64,000 bases of DNA from Frankiaceae bacterium (GTDB lineage: Bacteria; Actinomycetota; Actinomycetes; Mycobacteriales; SCTD01): assembly GCA_016650445.1 (NCBI GenBank), contig JAENVS010000027.1, forward strand, positions 1-64,000, read 5' to 3'. The notes under the pieces were generated by a model, which was not told the origin of the DNA, made no database searches, and was given only the letters and a program-made list of their open reading frames with translations. The position numbers were made by a program, and so were the translations under genes. Below are positions 33,780 through 42,303 of the stretch, piece by piece. Positions within the stretch are counted from its first letter, which is position 1; every line of letters begins with the position of its first letter.

Positions 33780-35279
33780 ATGGAGCACCTCGACGTCGTC
33801 ATCGTGGGCGCGGGCCTGTCGGGCATCGGCGCGGCCGTGCACCTGCAGAAGGCGGTGCCGCACAAGCGCTACGCGATCCTCGAGGCACGCCGCGCCTCCG
33901 GCGGCACCTGGGACCTGTTCCGCTACCCGGGCATCCGGTCCGACTCCGACATGTACACGCTGGGCTACTCGTTCCGGCCCTGGCCGGGCGCGAAGGCGAT
34001 CGCCGACGGCCCGTCGATTTTGGACTACATCCGCGACACCGCCCGTGACGAGGGCGTCGACAAGCACATCCGCTACGACTCCCGCGTCGTGCGCGCCGAG
34101 TGGTCGTCTCCGGACGCGCGGTGGACGCTGACGCTGCAGCACGCCAAGGGCACGTCGCAGCTCACCTGTGGCTTCCTGTTCATGTGCTCCGGCTACTACC
34201 GGTACGACGAGGGCTACACCCCTGCCTTCCCCGGACTGGAGCAGTACGCCGGTCACGTCGTCCACCCGCAGCACTGGCCGGAGGACCTCGACTACGCCGG
34301 CAAGCGCGTCGTCGTCATCGGCAGCGGTGCGACGGCCGTGACGCTCGTGCCGGCCATGGCGGACACCGCCGAGCACGTGACGATGCTGCAGCGGACGCCG
34401 ACGTACATCGCCAGTCGCCCTGCCGTCGACAAGGTCGCCGACTTCCTGCGCGCCAAGCTTCCCGCGAAGATCGCGTACACGATCCTGCGCTGGAAGAACG
34501 TGCTGCTCACGATGCTGAGCTACCAGGTCAGCGTGCGCCGACCGGCGCTGATGAAGGCGCTCGTCCGCAAGGGGCTGGAGAAGGAGCTGCCCGGCTTCGA
34601 CATCGCAACGCACTTCAGCCCGCCGTACAACCCGTGGGACCAGCGGTTCTGCATCGTCCCAGATGGTGACCTGTTCCAGTCGATGCGCGACGGCAAGGCA
34701 TCAGTCGTCACCGGCGCGATCGAAACCTTCACCGAGAAGGGCATTCGGCTCACCGACGGCGAGGAGCTGGCGGCCGACGTCGTCGTCACCGCGACGGGCC
34801 TGCAGATGCTGGTGTTCGGCGGTGTGCAGTTCGTCGTCGACGGTGAGGAGAAGAAGATCTCCGAGACGGTCGGCTACAAGGGGATGATGCTCAGTGGCAT
34901 CCCGAACATGGCCGTGTCGGTCGGCTACACGAACGCGTCGTGGACGCTCAAGTGCGACCTGATCTGCGCGTACGTCGGCGACCTACTCGCGCACATGGAC
35001 CGGATCGGCGTCGATCAGGTGACTCCCCGCTGGACGGCGGCGGAGCTCCCGGACACGCCGTTCCTGAACCTCACGTCCGGCTACATCCTGCGGTCGATGC
35101 ACGAGTTCCCGCGGCAGGGCGACGCGTTGCCGTGGAGGGTGCACCAGAACTACATACTCGACCGCAAGTTGTTCCGGCCTGGGCCGGCCGCCTTCGACGG
35201 CCTGGAGTTCACCTGCGCAGGTCCTCGACGATCTGCAGAAGGTCGGCGAGCAACCCCTTCAGAAGTCGGTAACGGGTGA
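33780..35279 (+). CDS. flavin-containing monooxygenase (Baeyer-Villiger type)
   Basis: 499 residues from ATG 33780 (MEHLDVVIVG); the track start six codons earlier is less likely. It has the FAD loop VGAGLSGIGAA, GGTWDLFRYPGIRSDSD typical of flavin monooxygenases, and the NADPH loop VIGSGATAVTLVP. The exact BVMO fingerprint FxGxxxHxxxW is approximated by YAGHVVHPQHWPED. It inserts oxygen next to ketones or hydroxylates heteroatoms with NADPH. The last 20 residues (from AGPRRSAEG) look unlike the family and run up to the toxin-antitoxin promoter, so the native stop may have been altered. Confidence 0.88.
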   Translation: MEHLDVVIVGAGLSGIGAAVHLQKAVPHKRYAILEARRASGGTWDLFRYPGIRSDSDMYTLGYSFRPWPGAKAIADGPSILDYIRDTARDEGVDKHIRYDSRVVRAEWSSPDARWTLTLQHAKGTSQLTCGFLFMCSGYYRYDEGYTPAFPGLEQYAGHVVHPQHWPEDLDYAGKRVVVIGSGATAVTLVPAMADTAEHVTMLQRTPTYIASRPAVDKVADFLRAKLPAKIAYTILRWKNVLLTMLSYQVSVRRPALMKALVRKGLEKELPGFDIATHFSPPYNPWDQRFCIVPDGDLFQSMRDGKASVVTGAIETFTEKGIRLTDGEELAADVVVTATGLQMLVFGGVQFVVDGEEKKISETVGYKGMMLSGIPNMAVSVGYTNASWTLKCDLICAYVGDLLAHMDRIGVDQVTPRWTAAELPDTPFLNLTSGYILRSMHEFPRQGDALPWRVHQNYILDRKLFRPGPAAFDGLEFTCAGPRRSAEGRRATPSEVGNG

Positions 35280-35295
35280 GGCTCACGAGGCGGTA

Positions 35296-35341
35296 CTGAC
35301 CGATGCTCCAGAACTGGAGTATGCTGGGTCCAGAACTGGAG
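35296..35341 (+). promoter_or_regulatory. toxin-antitoxin promoter with two palindromic operators
   Basis: CTGACC (35296-35301) and TATGCT (35320-35325) form a promoter with 18-base spacing. A perfect palindrome CTCCAGAACTGGAG (35306-35319) fills the spacer, and a second copy TCCAGAACTGGA (35329-35340) covers the start point and the GGAG ribosome site of the antitoxin gene. The centres are 22 bases apart, two helical turns, so two dimers can bind the same face. This is the expected autoregulatory operator. Confidence 0.8.
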
Positions 35342-35346
35342 AACTC

Positions 35347-35784
35347 ATGTCGAGCTTGCTGAACGCTCCCGCGTCCTACAGCGAGCGCACGCTGGTGCCC
35401 GACCTTGCTCTCTCCGCGGCCCGTCGGCGGCTCACTCCGAAGGTCCTGCCCGGCCTCCGGCGGCTCGCCTCCCGCTGGCAGCTGACCACCGACCAGGTCT
35501 GCACGCTGCTCGGAGACGTGTCGCCGAGCAGCTGGTACGCCTGGAAGAGCAAGCCGCCGGCCGACCTGGGTGTCGACAGGCTGACCCGCGCATCGCTGCT
35601 GCTCGGGATCTACACGTCGCTGCGCGCCCTCTACGCCGACGAGCTCGCTGATACCTGGCTCCGGTTGCCCAACACGAACGTCCTCTTCCACGGCCGCAGC
35701 CCGCTCGAGGTCATGCTCGGCGGCGGCATTCCGGCGATGGTCGAGGTGCGGGGCCTGCTCGACGGCCGTCGTGGCGGCATGTGA
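35347..35784 (+). CDS. Xre/MbcA/ParS-type antitoxin (DUF2384)
   Basis: 145 residues from ATG 35347 with a GGAG site. A helix-turn-helix-like centre (WQLTTDQVCTLLGDVSPSSWYAWK) is followed by the DUF2384 toxin-binding C-terminal part ending NTNVLFHGRSPLEVMLGGGIPAMVEVRGLLDG, where the last loop normally plugs the toxin active site. It neutralises the RES-domain toxin encoded next and represses the operon through the palindromes upstream. Overlaps the toxin gene by 4 bases. Confidence 0.9.
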   Translation: MSSLLNAPASYSERTLVPDLALSAARRRLTPKVLPGLRRLASRWQLTTDQVCTLLGDVSPSSWYAWKSKPPADLGVDRLTRASLLLGIYTSLRALYADELADTWLRLPNTNVLFHGRSPLEVMLGGGIPAMVEVRGLLDGRRGGM

Positions 35785-36482
35785 GTCGCAAGCTCTGGCC
35801 GCCGCTGATCGACGGACGCTGGCTCGACACGCACCGGCTGATCCCCGACGCCTATGCCACGCAGGACCGACCCTTCCTCGCCGACCTCGGCACCGACAAC
35901 GAGCTGGACGCGCTCGCCGAGCTCACCGCCGCGACCAACGCCCGGCTGCTCACCCAGGACGGCCGGTCCACCGTGGCGATCGAGCCACAGGAGCTCGTCT
36001 TCGACCTGTCCCACACGCAGGTCATCAACGGTGCGTTCACCTACCCCGGCCTCGACGGAGCCAGATTCAGCGACCGCACCCGCGGTGCGTGGTACGCCGC
36101 GACCGACGTCACGACGTCACTGGCCGAGGTGACGTTCCACAAGAACCTCGAGTGGGCGGAGATCGACCGGTGGCACGAACGCGCGGTCTACGTCGACTAC
36201 ATCGCCGACATCGCCGGCCCCGGTTTCGCGGACCTCACCGGCACCGAGGTGCGCACGCGCAGGTGCCTGCAGCCGGGTGTCGCGACCTACGTCCATGGCC
36301 AGCAGCTCGCGCGTGAGCTGCTCCCACGTGGTGCCTCCGGCGTCGTCTACCCCTCGGTACGCCGTCCGGCGGGCACCTGCATCGCCTGCTTCCGCCCGGC
36401 TCTGCTGACACCTGTCGCTCAGGGCGCCAGCTACGTGCTGACCTGGAGCGGCGCACCCCAGCCCACGGTCACCCGGGAGTGA
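35781..36482 (+). CDS. RES-domain toxin (MbcT-like)
   Basis: 233 residues from a GTG overlapping the antitoxin stop. The RES signature residues appear in order: Arg in GARFSDRTRGAWYAA, Glu in LAEVTFH and Ser in ASGVVYPS. Known RES toxins destroy NAD by phosphorolysis or hydrolysis, stopping growth unless bound by the DUF2384 partner. About 70 N-terminal residues precede the core, as in MbcT-like members. Its end overlaps the convergent DinB gene by 14 bases. Confidence 0.9.
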   Translation: MSRKLWPPLIDGRWLDTHRLIPDAYATQDRPFLADLGTDNELDALAELTAATNARLLTQDGRSTVAIEPQELVFDLSHTQVINGAFTYPGLDGARFSDRTRGAWYAATDVTTSLAEVTFHKNLEWAEIDRWHERAVYVDYIADIAGPGFADLTGTEVRTRRCLQPGVATYVHGQQLARELLPRGASGVVYPSVRRPAGTCIACFRPALLTPVAQGASYVLTWSGAPQPTVTRE

Positions 36483-37083
36483 CGGCGTCGGATGAGCCGA
36501 AGCCGTCAGCGATCTCGGTCAGCTTGGCGACGTACGCCGGCCAGCCGTAACCGTCCGGGATGTTGGTGTTCTTGCGCTGCCAGCCGATCGCGCCGTCATG
36601 TGCCTCGCGCATGATGTCCGCGTGGCCGGCGTGACGGGCAAGGTCGTAGATGACGTGGACGATGATCCGCTGCAGGGTGACGCCCTTCTGGTCCGGCCCC
36701 CACCACGGGACGTGTCCCGGCGCATCGAGCGGCAGCTGCTCGATGGTCTCGTCCGCGAATGAGGCGACGCGACGGTAGAGGTCGATCAGCCCCTCCTTCG
36801 TCTCGTCCGCCCGCGCATACCAGTCCGCCTGCGGGTCCTCGTCGAACTCCTCCATGGGAACGAGCTCCTGCTGCGTAGGAAACGCGCGGCCGAAGGTAGG
36901 GCCGAAGTAGCCGGCTTCGACATTGAGGCAGTGCTTGATGACCCCCAGCAGGTTGGTGCCGGTCGGCGTCCGAGGCAGTCGGGCGTCGCGCTCACTCAAG
37001 CCGTCGAGCTTCCAGATCAGGTCGTCGCGGCTCGCGCGGAGGTAGTCGTGCAGGACTGTCTTCTCGTCATCAAGGCTCGCCAT
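36469..37083 (-). CDS. DinB-family protein (DUF664-like)
   Basis: 204 residues from ATG 37083, which has GGCGGG upstream; a second ATG three codons earlier is possible. It is a four-helix bundle with the DinB metal-site histidines: GVIKHCLNVEAGYFG, RIIVHVIYDLARHAGHADIMRE. Actinobacterial members include thiol S-transferases using mycothiol or bacillithiol, so a detoxification role is possible. Monocistronic. Confidence 0.87.
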   Translation of the reverse strand: MASLDDEKTVLHDYLRASRDDLIWKLDGLSERDARLPRTPTGTNLLGVIKHCLNVEAGYFGPTFGRAFPTQQELVPMEEFDEDPQADWYARADETKEGLIDLYRRVASFADETIEQLPLDAPGHVPWWGPDQKGVTLQRIIVHVIYDLARHAGHADIMREAHDGAIGWQRKNTNIPDGYGWPAYVAKLTEIADGFGSSDAVTPG

Positions 37084-37174
37084 GCCCGCCATTCTGCGCG
37101 GTCACCGCTGTTCGCCTCACGAAATTCGGGCTGTCGCTGTGTCAACCTAACCGGCGGTCGAACGACTCTCAGGC

Positions 37175-37750
37175 ATGACGAGCTCCGTTCCGGAGGAGAT
37201 GCTCTCCATGGGCACCCGGCGCGCCACCAGCGGGCGCGATGCCGCGTTGGAGCCGACCCGCGCCGCCCTCCTTGAGGTGCTGTTCCGGCGGCACTACGCC
37301 GAGCTCCTCCGGCTGGCTGTCGTCATGCTGGGCAGCCGCGAGGCTGCAGAAGATGCCGTCCAGGAGGCGTTCGTGTCCCTCCACCGGAACTGGCGCTCGT
37401 TGCGCGACCCAGAAGCGGCCGATGCCTACCTCCGTAGTGCTGTGCTCAACCGCAGTCGGTCCTGGGTGCGGCGGCAGGTGACCCAGCGAGCTCCGCGTCC
37501 GCTGATGCTCGTCCGTGAGCACCAGGAGAGTGCGGAGGACACGACCGTCGGTCGCGACGAGGTCGGGTCGCTCGTCGCGGCGATGCGGACGTTGGCTCGA
37601 CGCCAGCGTGAGGTGCTGGCGTGCCGGTTTGTCCTCGAGCTGTCGGTCGCGGAGACAGCCCAGCTGCTTGAGATCAGCACGGGTTCGGTCAAGGCCCATA
37701 CCCATCGTGGGCTGCAGGCCCTACAACAGCGGATCGAGGTGGCCCGATGA
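37175..37750 (+). CDS. ECF RNA polymerase sigma factor (SigE/SigM-like)
   Basis: 191 residues. Region 2 is FRRHYAELLRLAVVMLGSREAAEDAVQEAFVSL and region 4 is RRQREVLACRFVLELSVAETAQLLEISTGSVKAHTHRGLQAL, joined by a Trp/Arg-rich linker. It directs transcription in response to an envelope or other stress. Its stop overlaps the ATG of a membrane protein gene (ATGA), the usual placement of the cognate anti-sigma or sensor. Confidence 0.92.
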   Translation: MTSSVPEEMLSMGTRRATSGRDAALEPTRAALLEVLFRRHYAELLRLAVVMLGSREAAEDAVQEAFVSLHRNWRSLRDPEAADAYLRSAVLNRSRSWVRRQVTQRAPRPLMLVREHQESAEDTTVGRDEVGSLVAAMRTLARRQREVLACRFVLELSVAETAQLLEISTGSVKAHTHRGLQALQQRIEVAR

Positions 37751-38742
37751 GCAGCAGCATTGAAGAGCGACTCGCGCGGGACATCGCGGCCGTATCAGGA
37801 GGCGTCGTCGTGACCGATTCAGACCTGCAAGAAGTGCGCAAGGCAGTCATCGACCGGATCCACAGCAAGCGTCCGCGCGTCCGGCTCGGCAGCACCGCGG
37901 CAGTCGCTGCCGCCGCTGTTGTCCTCGCGGCGGGGATCGCAGGGTTCCTGACGTTCGGCGACGACGATCGCGCGTCGCAGCCCGCCAACCCGGGGCCGAC
38001 GCCGATCAGTGATCCGGACGCGGAGCACCTCACGGGTCAGGCCCCGACCGCTCAGCTCATCGAGGGAGTCTGGCGGGTGGACAACGGCATGGTCCTTGTG
38101 CAGTTCCGCGAAGACGGCACTGTGCGGTTCGACGAGCAGGGAACGCTGTTCTCCCGTCCCGTCACGACGGGTACCTACGTGATCGCCGGCGACGCGATCA
38201 ATGTGACCATCACCAGCGACGCCCAGCAGAGCTGCATCGGCAGCACGTTCGCAATTCGCGCCGCAATGCCCGAGGTTGGGCTCCTGCGCTTCGCTCGAAC
38301 GGCATCCGACCCGTGCGTCCCCATGCCGCCGGGGCGAGGGGCCTTGGACCAGCTGCTGCCCAGTTCCCCGACGACCGAGGAGACGCGCTTCTCCCAGGAG
38401 ACTGGCTGGGCGCCGCTGTCGGACAACACGGTTCTGTCCGGCGTCTGGCTGGCCGAGGGGGGCGGGCACCTCCTCGAGCTGGCTGTCGGCGGCGCCTACT
38501 ACCTCGCGGACAACTCTGGTGCACCGATCGACCGTGGCCAGTGGTCGTTGCGCAACTCAGCCCTCACGCTGACCAGCTCGTCCAGCTCCGTGCAGTGCAG
38601 CGCACGTGACCAGTTCGTGTTGGGCGCAGTGGAGGCGGTCCGCCCCAACACCATCGCCATCCGCGGCACGGTGACGAAGAACGCCTGCCGCGGCGCGTGG
38701 ACGCCGGCCACGTGGATCTTGATTCCGCACGCCGGCAGCTGA
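37747..38742 (+). CDS. membrane-anchored partner of the ECF sigma factor
   Basis: 331 residues. A cytoplasmic stretch of about 48 residues precedes one membrane helix (TAAVAAAAVVLAAGIAGFLTF), then an external region. The outer part contains two related beta modules, each starting with a G-x-W segment (LIEGVWRVDNGMVLVQFREDG and LSGVWLAEGGGHLLELAVGG). No zinc HRxxxCC anti-sigma motif is present, so regulation may differ from classic anti-sigma factors. Translationally coupled to the sigma gene. Confidence 0.85.
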   Translation: MSSSIEERLARDIAAVSGGVVVTDSDLQEVRKAVIDRIHSKRPRVRLGSTAAVAAAAVVLAAGIAGFLTFGDDDRASQPANPGPTPISDPDAEHLTGQAPTAQLIEGVWRVDNGMVLVQFREDGTVRFDEQGTLFSRPVTTGTYVIAGDAINVTITSDAQQSCIGSTFAIRAAMPEVGLLRFARTASDPCVPMPPGRGALDQLLPSSPTTEETRFSQETGWAPLSDNTVLSGVWLAEGGGHLLELAVGGAYYLADNSGAPIDRGQWSLRNSALTLTSSSSSVQCSARDQFVLGAVEAVRPNTIAIRGTVTKNACRGAWTPATWILIPHAGS

Positions 38743-38802
38743 CTGCGGGCGAGCGGTTGCCACGGCTGCCGCTAGGGGAAACGCCGTGGCGTTGTGCACG
38801 TA

Positions 38803-38895
38803 TCAGAAGGGCAGCTGCCGGCCTGACGGGGTACGCAGGTCCAGGGGCACTTCGGCAGGACGACGGACGGGCTTGGCGATCTGGATGCGCTTCAC
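38803..38895 (-). CDS. candidate 30-residue small protein
   Basis: Below the ORF-track cutoff. A GTG at 38895 follows GAGGGAG by five bases, an ideal ribosome site, and opens a 30-codon frame ending in TGA. The product starts MKRIQIAKPVRRPAEV and ends GRQLPF: basic, no Cys, no hydrophobic run. It is the only coding candidate in the otherwise empty 390-base gap 38743-39132. A peptide precursor or a regulatory small protein is possible; it may also be chance. Confidence 0.35.
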   Translation of the reverse strand: MKRIQIAKPVRRPAEVPLDLRTPSGRQLPF

Positions 38896-39132
38896 GGCGT
38901 CTCCCTCGGTCCGGGTCCTCACCTCCTCATCGGATGCACGTGATCGGGCTTGAGAAAGATGATGCAGAAGAGGGGGCGAACCAGGTCAACTGGGTCATGA
39001 GGATCCGCGCGCCGCCTCGACGTGAACCTGCTACCGACCTCCGACAAGACCAACAGTGAGATCTGTGTACGGCGCAAGGCACTGTGCCCAGCCGCGTGCG
39101 GACCGGTTGACGGAGCGGCAGAGTGCCGCGCC

Positions 39133-40152
39133 ATGACCGCTGCAGACATGCCCGTCGTGCGCCTGACCAGCCCAGGTGAGATCGCTGCTGCCGTCCCGCA
39201 CTTGTGCGGGTTCGTTCCGACGGAGAGCCTGGTGGCGGTGTCGCTCCGCGGCGAGCGGCGGCGGATCGGGCTGTCCCTGCGCCTCGACCTGATGCCGGCC
39301 GAGGCCGACGAGGACGTCGCCGAGCAGGTGGCTGCGCGACTGGCCCACGACGACGCGTCGGCGGTGGTGCTCGTCGTCTACACCGAGGAACCGGGCGGCC
39401 GGCCCCGCGACCCCCTGGTCCGTGCCGTCATCGACGCCGTCGAGCTGCGCGGGATGACCATCATGGAAGGGCTGCTGGTCCGGGCCGGCGCCTGGTCGTC
39501 GTACACCTGCTCGCACCCCGAGTGCTGCCCACCCGAAGGCACCGCGGTGCCGGCGCCTGCCGATGTGATCGCTGCCGCCGCGGCGTACGACGGCCGGGTG
39601 GTCCTGCGCGACCGGGAGGAGCTGGTCGCATCCTTGGCGCCGCCGGTCCTGCTCGCGGCGAGGTTGGCCGAGCAGCGGCTGGACGCCGCACTGGTGCGAT
39701 GGCTCGCCGTCGTCGAGGGCTCCGGACCCGAGGCCGCGCGGACCCAGTCGCTCGCGGCACTGCGGAACGCGCTGACGGGATCGGTCGAGCACGACGTCGC
39801 CGACCTGGTCGTCCCGCTGCAGGACGTCGCGGTCCGCGACGAGGTCGCGACGTGGGCGCTCGACGACAGCGAGGCGCTGCTGACACTGGTGCTCGCGCTG
39901 GCGAGGGACAGCGTCGCGCCGTACGACGTCCCGGTGTGCACCTTGGTCGCGCTCGTGGCCTGGGTGCGCGGTGACGGTGCCCTCGCCAACGTCGCGCTCG
40001 ACCGTGCGTTGGCGGGTGATCCGGCGTACAACATGGCGAAGCTGTTCCGGGCCGGGCTCGACGGTCAGCTCCCGCCGTCGGCGGTGAAGCAGTGGCTGCG
40101 CGAGACTCGGCGGGCGCAACGCCCACGGCGGCGTCGCGGGCGGGCGGCCTGA
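39133..40152 (+). CDS. DUF4192-family protein
   Basis: 339 residues from ATG 39133 (MTAADMPVVRLTSPGE); the track start 37 codons upstream adds low-complexity sequence and is rejected. The family opening, IAAAVPHLCGFVPTESLVAVSLRG, and the Cys pair in YTCSHPECCPPEG are visible. Cytoplasmic, restricted to actinobacteria, function unknown. The C-terminal tail is Arg-rich and may bind nucleic acid or membrane phosphate. Confidence 0.88.
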   Translation: MTAADMPVVRLTSPGEIAAAVPHLCGFVPTESLVAVSLRGERRRIGLSLRLDLMPAEADEDVAEQVAARLAHDDASAVVLVVYTEEPGGRPRDPLVRAVIDAVELRGMTIMEGLLVRAGAWSSYTCSHPECCPPEGTAVPAPADVIAAAAAYDGRVVLRDREELVASLAPPVLLAARLAEQRLDAALVRWLAVVEGSGPEAARTQSLAALRNALTGSVEHDVADLVVPLQDVAVRDEVATWALDDSEALLTLVLALARDSVAPYDVPVCTLVALVAWVRGDGALANVALDRALAGDPAYNMAKLFRAGLDGQLPPSAVKQWLRETRRAQRPRRRRGRAA

Positions 40153-40153
40153 C

Positions 40154-40876
40154 TCAGACCGCACCCAGCGGCGCACCGCCGGTGACCGCATCAGGTCCAG
40201 CGAGCAGCGAACCGCGGCGGACCGCGGCGACGAACCGGCCCGGGATCGGCAGGCTGATCACGTGACTGCCGTGCACCCGCCGCGCGATCTCGGCCATGGT
40301 GAGCTGCTCGGGTCCGCCGATCTCGGCCGGCGCGCCGCCGGGATCGCCGACCGCCCCGACGAGGACCGAAGCGACGAAGTCCTCGGCGACCGGCTGCATC
40401 AGTGCACCGCGAGGCACCACTGAGCGACCGAGGACCCGCGGCTTGGTCATGAAGCCGGCCAGGCTGTGGAACTGCGTGGCCCGCACGACGTAGCCGTCGG
40501 GCGCCGCGCGGACCAGCGCCTCGGCGGCGGTCTTGGCCCGGTAGTACGGGAACGGCGTGCGGTCGCAGCCGACGATCGACAGGTAGATCAGCGACGCACC
40601 GGGTGGTCGCGCGGCGAGCACGTTGCGGGTGCCGTCGACCTCGGTGCGCCGGGTGTCCTTGCGCGGGTTCGAGGCGAGGTGGACCACGCAGTCCGCCCCT
40701 TCGAGGGCCGGGCCGAGCGTGCTCGGGTCGAGCACGTCGGCCACCACCTCGTAGGAGCTTCGGACCCGTCCGGCGGTCCGCGTCATGGCGCGCACGTGGT
40801 GGCCGGCCGCGTGCAGCGCCGGCACGAGCACGCGCCCCAGCGTCCCGGTTGCTCCTGTCACGACGACGACCGACAT
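40154..40876 (-). CDS. NAD(P)-binding NmrA/SDR-like protein
   Basis: 240 residues. The Rossmann loop VVVTGATGTLGRVLVPAL is at the very start, with VVHLASNPRKDTRRTEVDGTRNV and YYRAKTAAEALVR later. It resembles atypical short-chain dehydrogenases of the NmrA/complex-I-assembly type, which often bind NAD(P) to sense or modify rather than catalyse. Convergent with the DUF4192 gene, one base apart. Confidence 0.85.
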   Translation of the reverse strand: MSVVVVTGATGTLGRVLVPALHAAGHHVRAMTRTAGRVRSSYEVVADVLDPSTLGPALEGADCVVHLASNPRKDTRRTEVDGTRNVLAARPPGASLIYLSIVGCDRTPFPYYRAKTAAEALVRAAPDGYVVRATQFHSLAGFMTKPRVLGRSVVPRGALMQPVAEDFVASVLVGAVGDPGGAPAEIGGPEQLTMAEIARRVHGSHVISLPIPGRFVAAVRRGSLLAGPDAVTGGAPLGAV

Positions 40877-40903
40877 GGCCCGACCCTATGACTGGGTGAC
40901 CGA

Positions 40904-41515
40904 TCAGACCGCGACGGCGATCTCGTCGCCCAGGCGGTAACCACCGTCGAGCGCGAGGTCGTCGCCACTCCAGAAGCTGCCCGGGTCGAACGCGTTGGGC
41001 CGGATCTGCTTCGGGAGCAGGTCCATGGCTTGGTACGTCGTCGCCAGAACCTCCGCGCAGTACGCCGTCTCGGCGGCCGCCTCGGACCGCTGCTTGAGCG
41101 GCACCCGTCCGCTGATCCATCGACCGGCGAGCCGCGCGGTGGACGGGAACGGCGTGCCGTCGAGACGCGCGACTGTCCGCAGGATCGCGTCCTCCATCCC
41201 GCGGGTCACCGCCGGTTCGAGCTGGCGCAGCCAGCAGCGTTGTCCGTACTTCTGCGCCCACACCGTGACGGCGTCGCGCAGCACGTGCAGCTGGACACCT
41301 CGCTGGTGGTTGCCCGTCCACATGTCGGGGAGGGAGCGGCCGAGCTCCGCGTGCCACATCAGCGGAGGCAGGTCGTCGACCACCACGGTCATGCCGACGT
41401 GGTTGACGGGTGCGTTGCTGAGCACCTGGATCGCGCGGTCGGCGGCGCTGCGACCGCGGAACACCCAGACGTCGCCGGTGCGGGTGAGGTCCACGGCGTC
41501 GTCCAGGGTGAGCAC
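40904..41515 (-). CDS. permuted papain-like amidase (YiiX/C92-like)
   Basis: 203 residues. The order of active-site elements is His first (APVNHVGMTVVV) and Cys later (TAYCAEVLATTYQAM), which is the circularly permuted NlpC/P60 arrangement of the YiiX/YaeF group. DVWVFRGRSAADRAIQ near the start and GTPFP before the Cys helix are also typical. It may hydrolyse an acyl or amide bond at the membrane. No signal peptide is seen. Divergent from a small membrane protein gene. Confidence 0.75.
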   Translation of the reverse strand: MLTLDDAVDLTRTGDVWVFRGRSAADRAIQVLSNAPVNHVGMTVVVDDLPPLMWHAELGRSLPDMWTGNHQRGVQLHVLRDAVTVWAQKYGQRCWLRQLEPAVTRGMEDAILRTVARLDGTPFPSTARLAGRWISGRVPLKQRSEAAAETAYCAEVLATTYQAMDLLPKQIRPNAFDPGSFWSGDDLALDGGYRLGDEIAVAV

Positions 41516-41533
41516 CGTCGTAGCCTAGGCACG

Positions 41534-41695
41534 ATGAAGTGGGCACGGGTCCTGGGAATCGCCGGGGTGGTCGGGGTCGCCGCCACCGGGGTCGCGGTCG
41601 CCCGTGCCGAGCGCCGGCGCCGGGCCTACACGCCCGAGGACATCCGGGCGCGACTGCACGAGCGGCACGACGAGGCGGTGCGCGGCAGCCGCTGA
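41534..41695 (+). CDS. small single-helix membrane protein
   Basis: 53 residues from ATG 41534, too short for the track in its real form. One helix (VLGIAGVVGVAATGVAVARA) is followed by a basic ERRRRAYTPEDIRARLHERHDEA tail. It is of the common actinobacterial type of tiny anchored proteins with a charged amphipathic end. Function unknown. Ends 3 bases before a convergent gene. Confidence 0.7.
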   Translation: MKWARVLGIAGVVGVAATGVAVARAERRRRAYTPEDIRARLHERHDEAVRGSR

Positions 41696-41698
41696 GAA

Positions 41699-42133
41699 TC
41701 AGTCGCTGCTCATCGCGTCGCCGACGGTGATGCCCACCAGGGCCACGACGGCGAGCAAGCCGATGATGAGCGCCGCCGTCGTCTTGCCGTCACGTTCGCC
41801 GCGGTCGCGCGCCCGCGTGGCGGTCATCATCCCCGCAACTGCGAGTGGTAGCGACAACATCGCCCAGAACGCCAGCGTCGCCAGCAGTCCGAGGGCCGAC
41901 AGGACGAGCGCCGACGTACCGCCGCCCTTCGGTACGACGAACTGGAACAGCACGATGGCCAGCACAATCGAGATGGCCGTCATGATCAGCCAGTCAGAGG
42001 TCTGGAACTTCTCGTCCTCGTTGTAGCCGGGGATCATCATGGCCGCATGGACGAGCGCTGCGGCGATGCCGATCGGGAGCAGCGGGAGCGACGAGGCGCG
42101 GGACGCCTTGCCGGCGTGTCCAGCTTCGGACAT
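41699..42133 (-). CDS. membrane protein, four helices, unknown function
   Basis: 144 residues from ATG 42133, five bases after GGAGG; the track's upstream start is rejected. Four hydrophobic segments: LPLLPIGIAAALVHAAMMI, WLIMTAISIVLAIVLFQFVV, ALVLSALGLLATLAFWAML with the LAVAGMM extension, and ALIIGLLAVVALVGITVG. Both termini face the same side. No family is recognised. Confidence 0.8.
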   Translation of the reverse strand: MSEAGHAGKASRASSLPLLPIGIAAALVHAAMMIPGYNEDEKFQTSDWLIMTAISIVLAIVLFQFVVPKGGGTSALVLSALGLLATLAFWAMLSLPLAVAGMMTATRARDRGERDGKTTAALIIGLLAVVALVGITVGDAMSSD

Positions 42134-42303
42134 CTGTTCCTCCTTGGTGAGATGCGACACCAAGGTGGACAGTGCACAGACGGCCGTCAAGCACCGGGAG
42201 GGGCTATGTCGCTGCCGTCGTCGAGGTGCTCGACGGGCAGCGGGCCTGCCCGACGACTCCTGGCAGGGTGCGACCCCAGCGCCGCGTGCGACAGACTCTG
42301 CTC

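Noticed and set aside
35209-35691. 160-codon minus-strand ORF across the toxin-antitoxin promoter
   Set aside because: It is antisense to the antitoxin gene and the operator region explains the sequence better.
38697-39059. 120-codon plus-strand ORF in the gap before the DUF4192 gene
   Set aside because: Overlaps the end of the sigma-partner gene, composition is unlike a protein, and no ribosome site is seen.
40191-41546. 451-codon minus-strand ORF
   Set aside because: Arg-rich shadow spanning two real genes in another frame.
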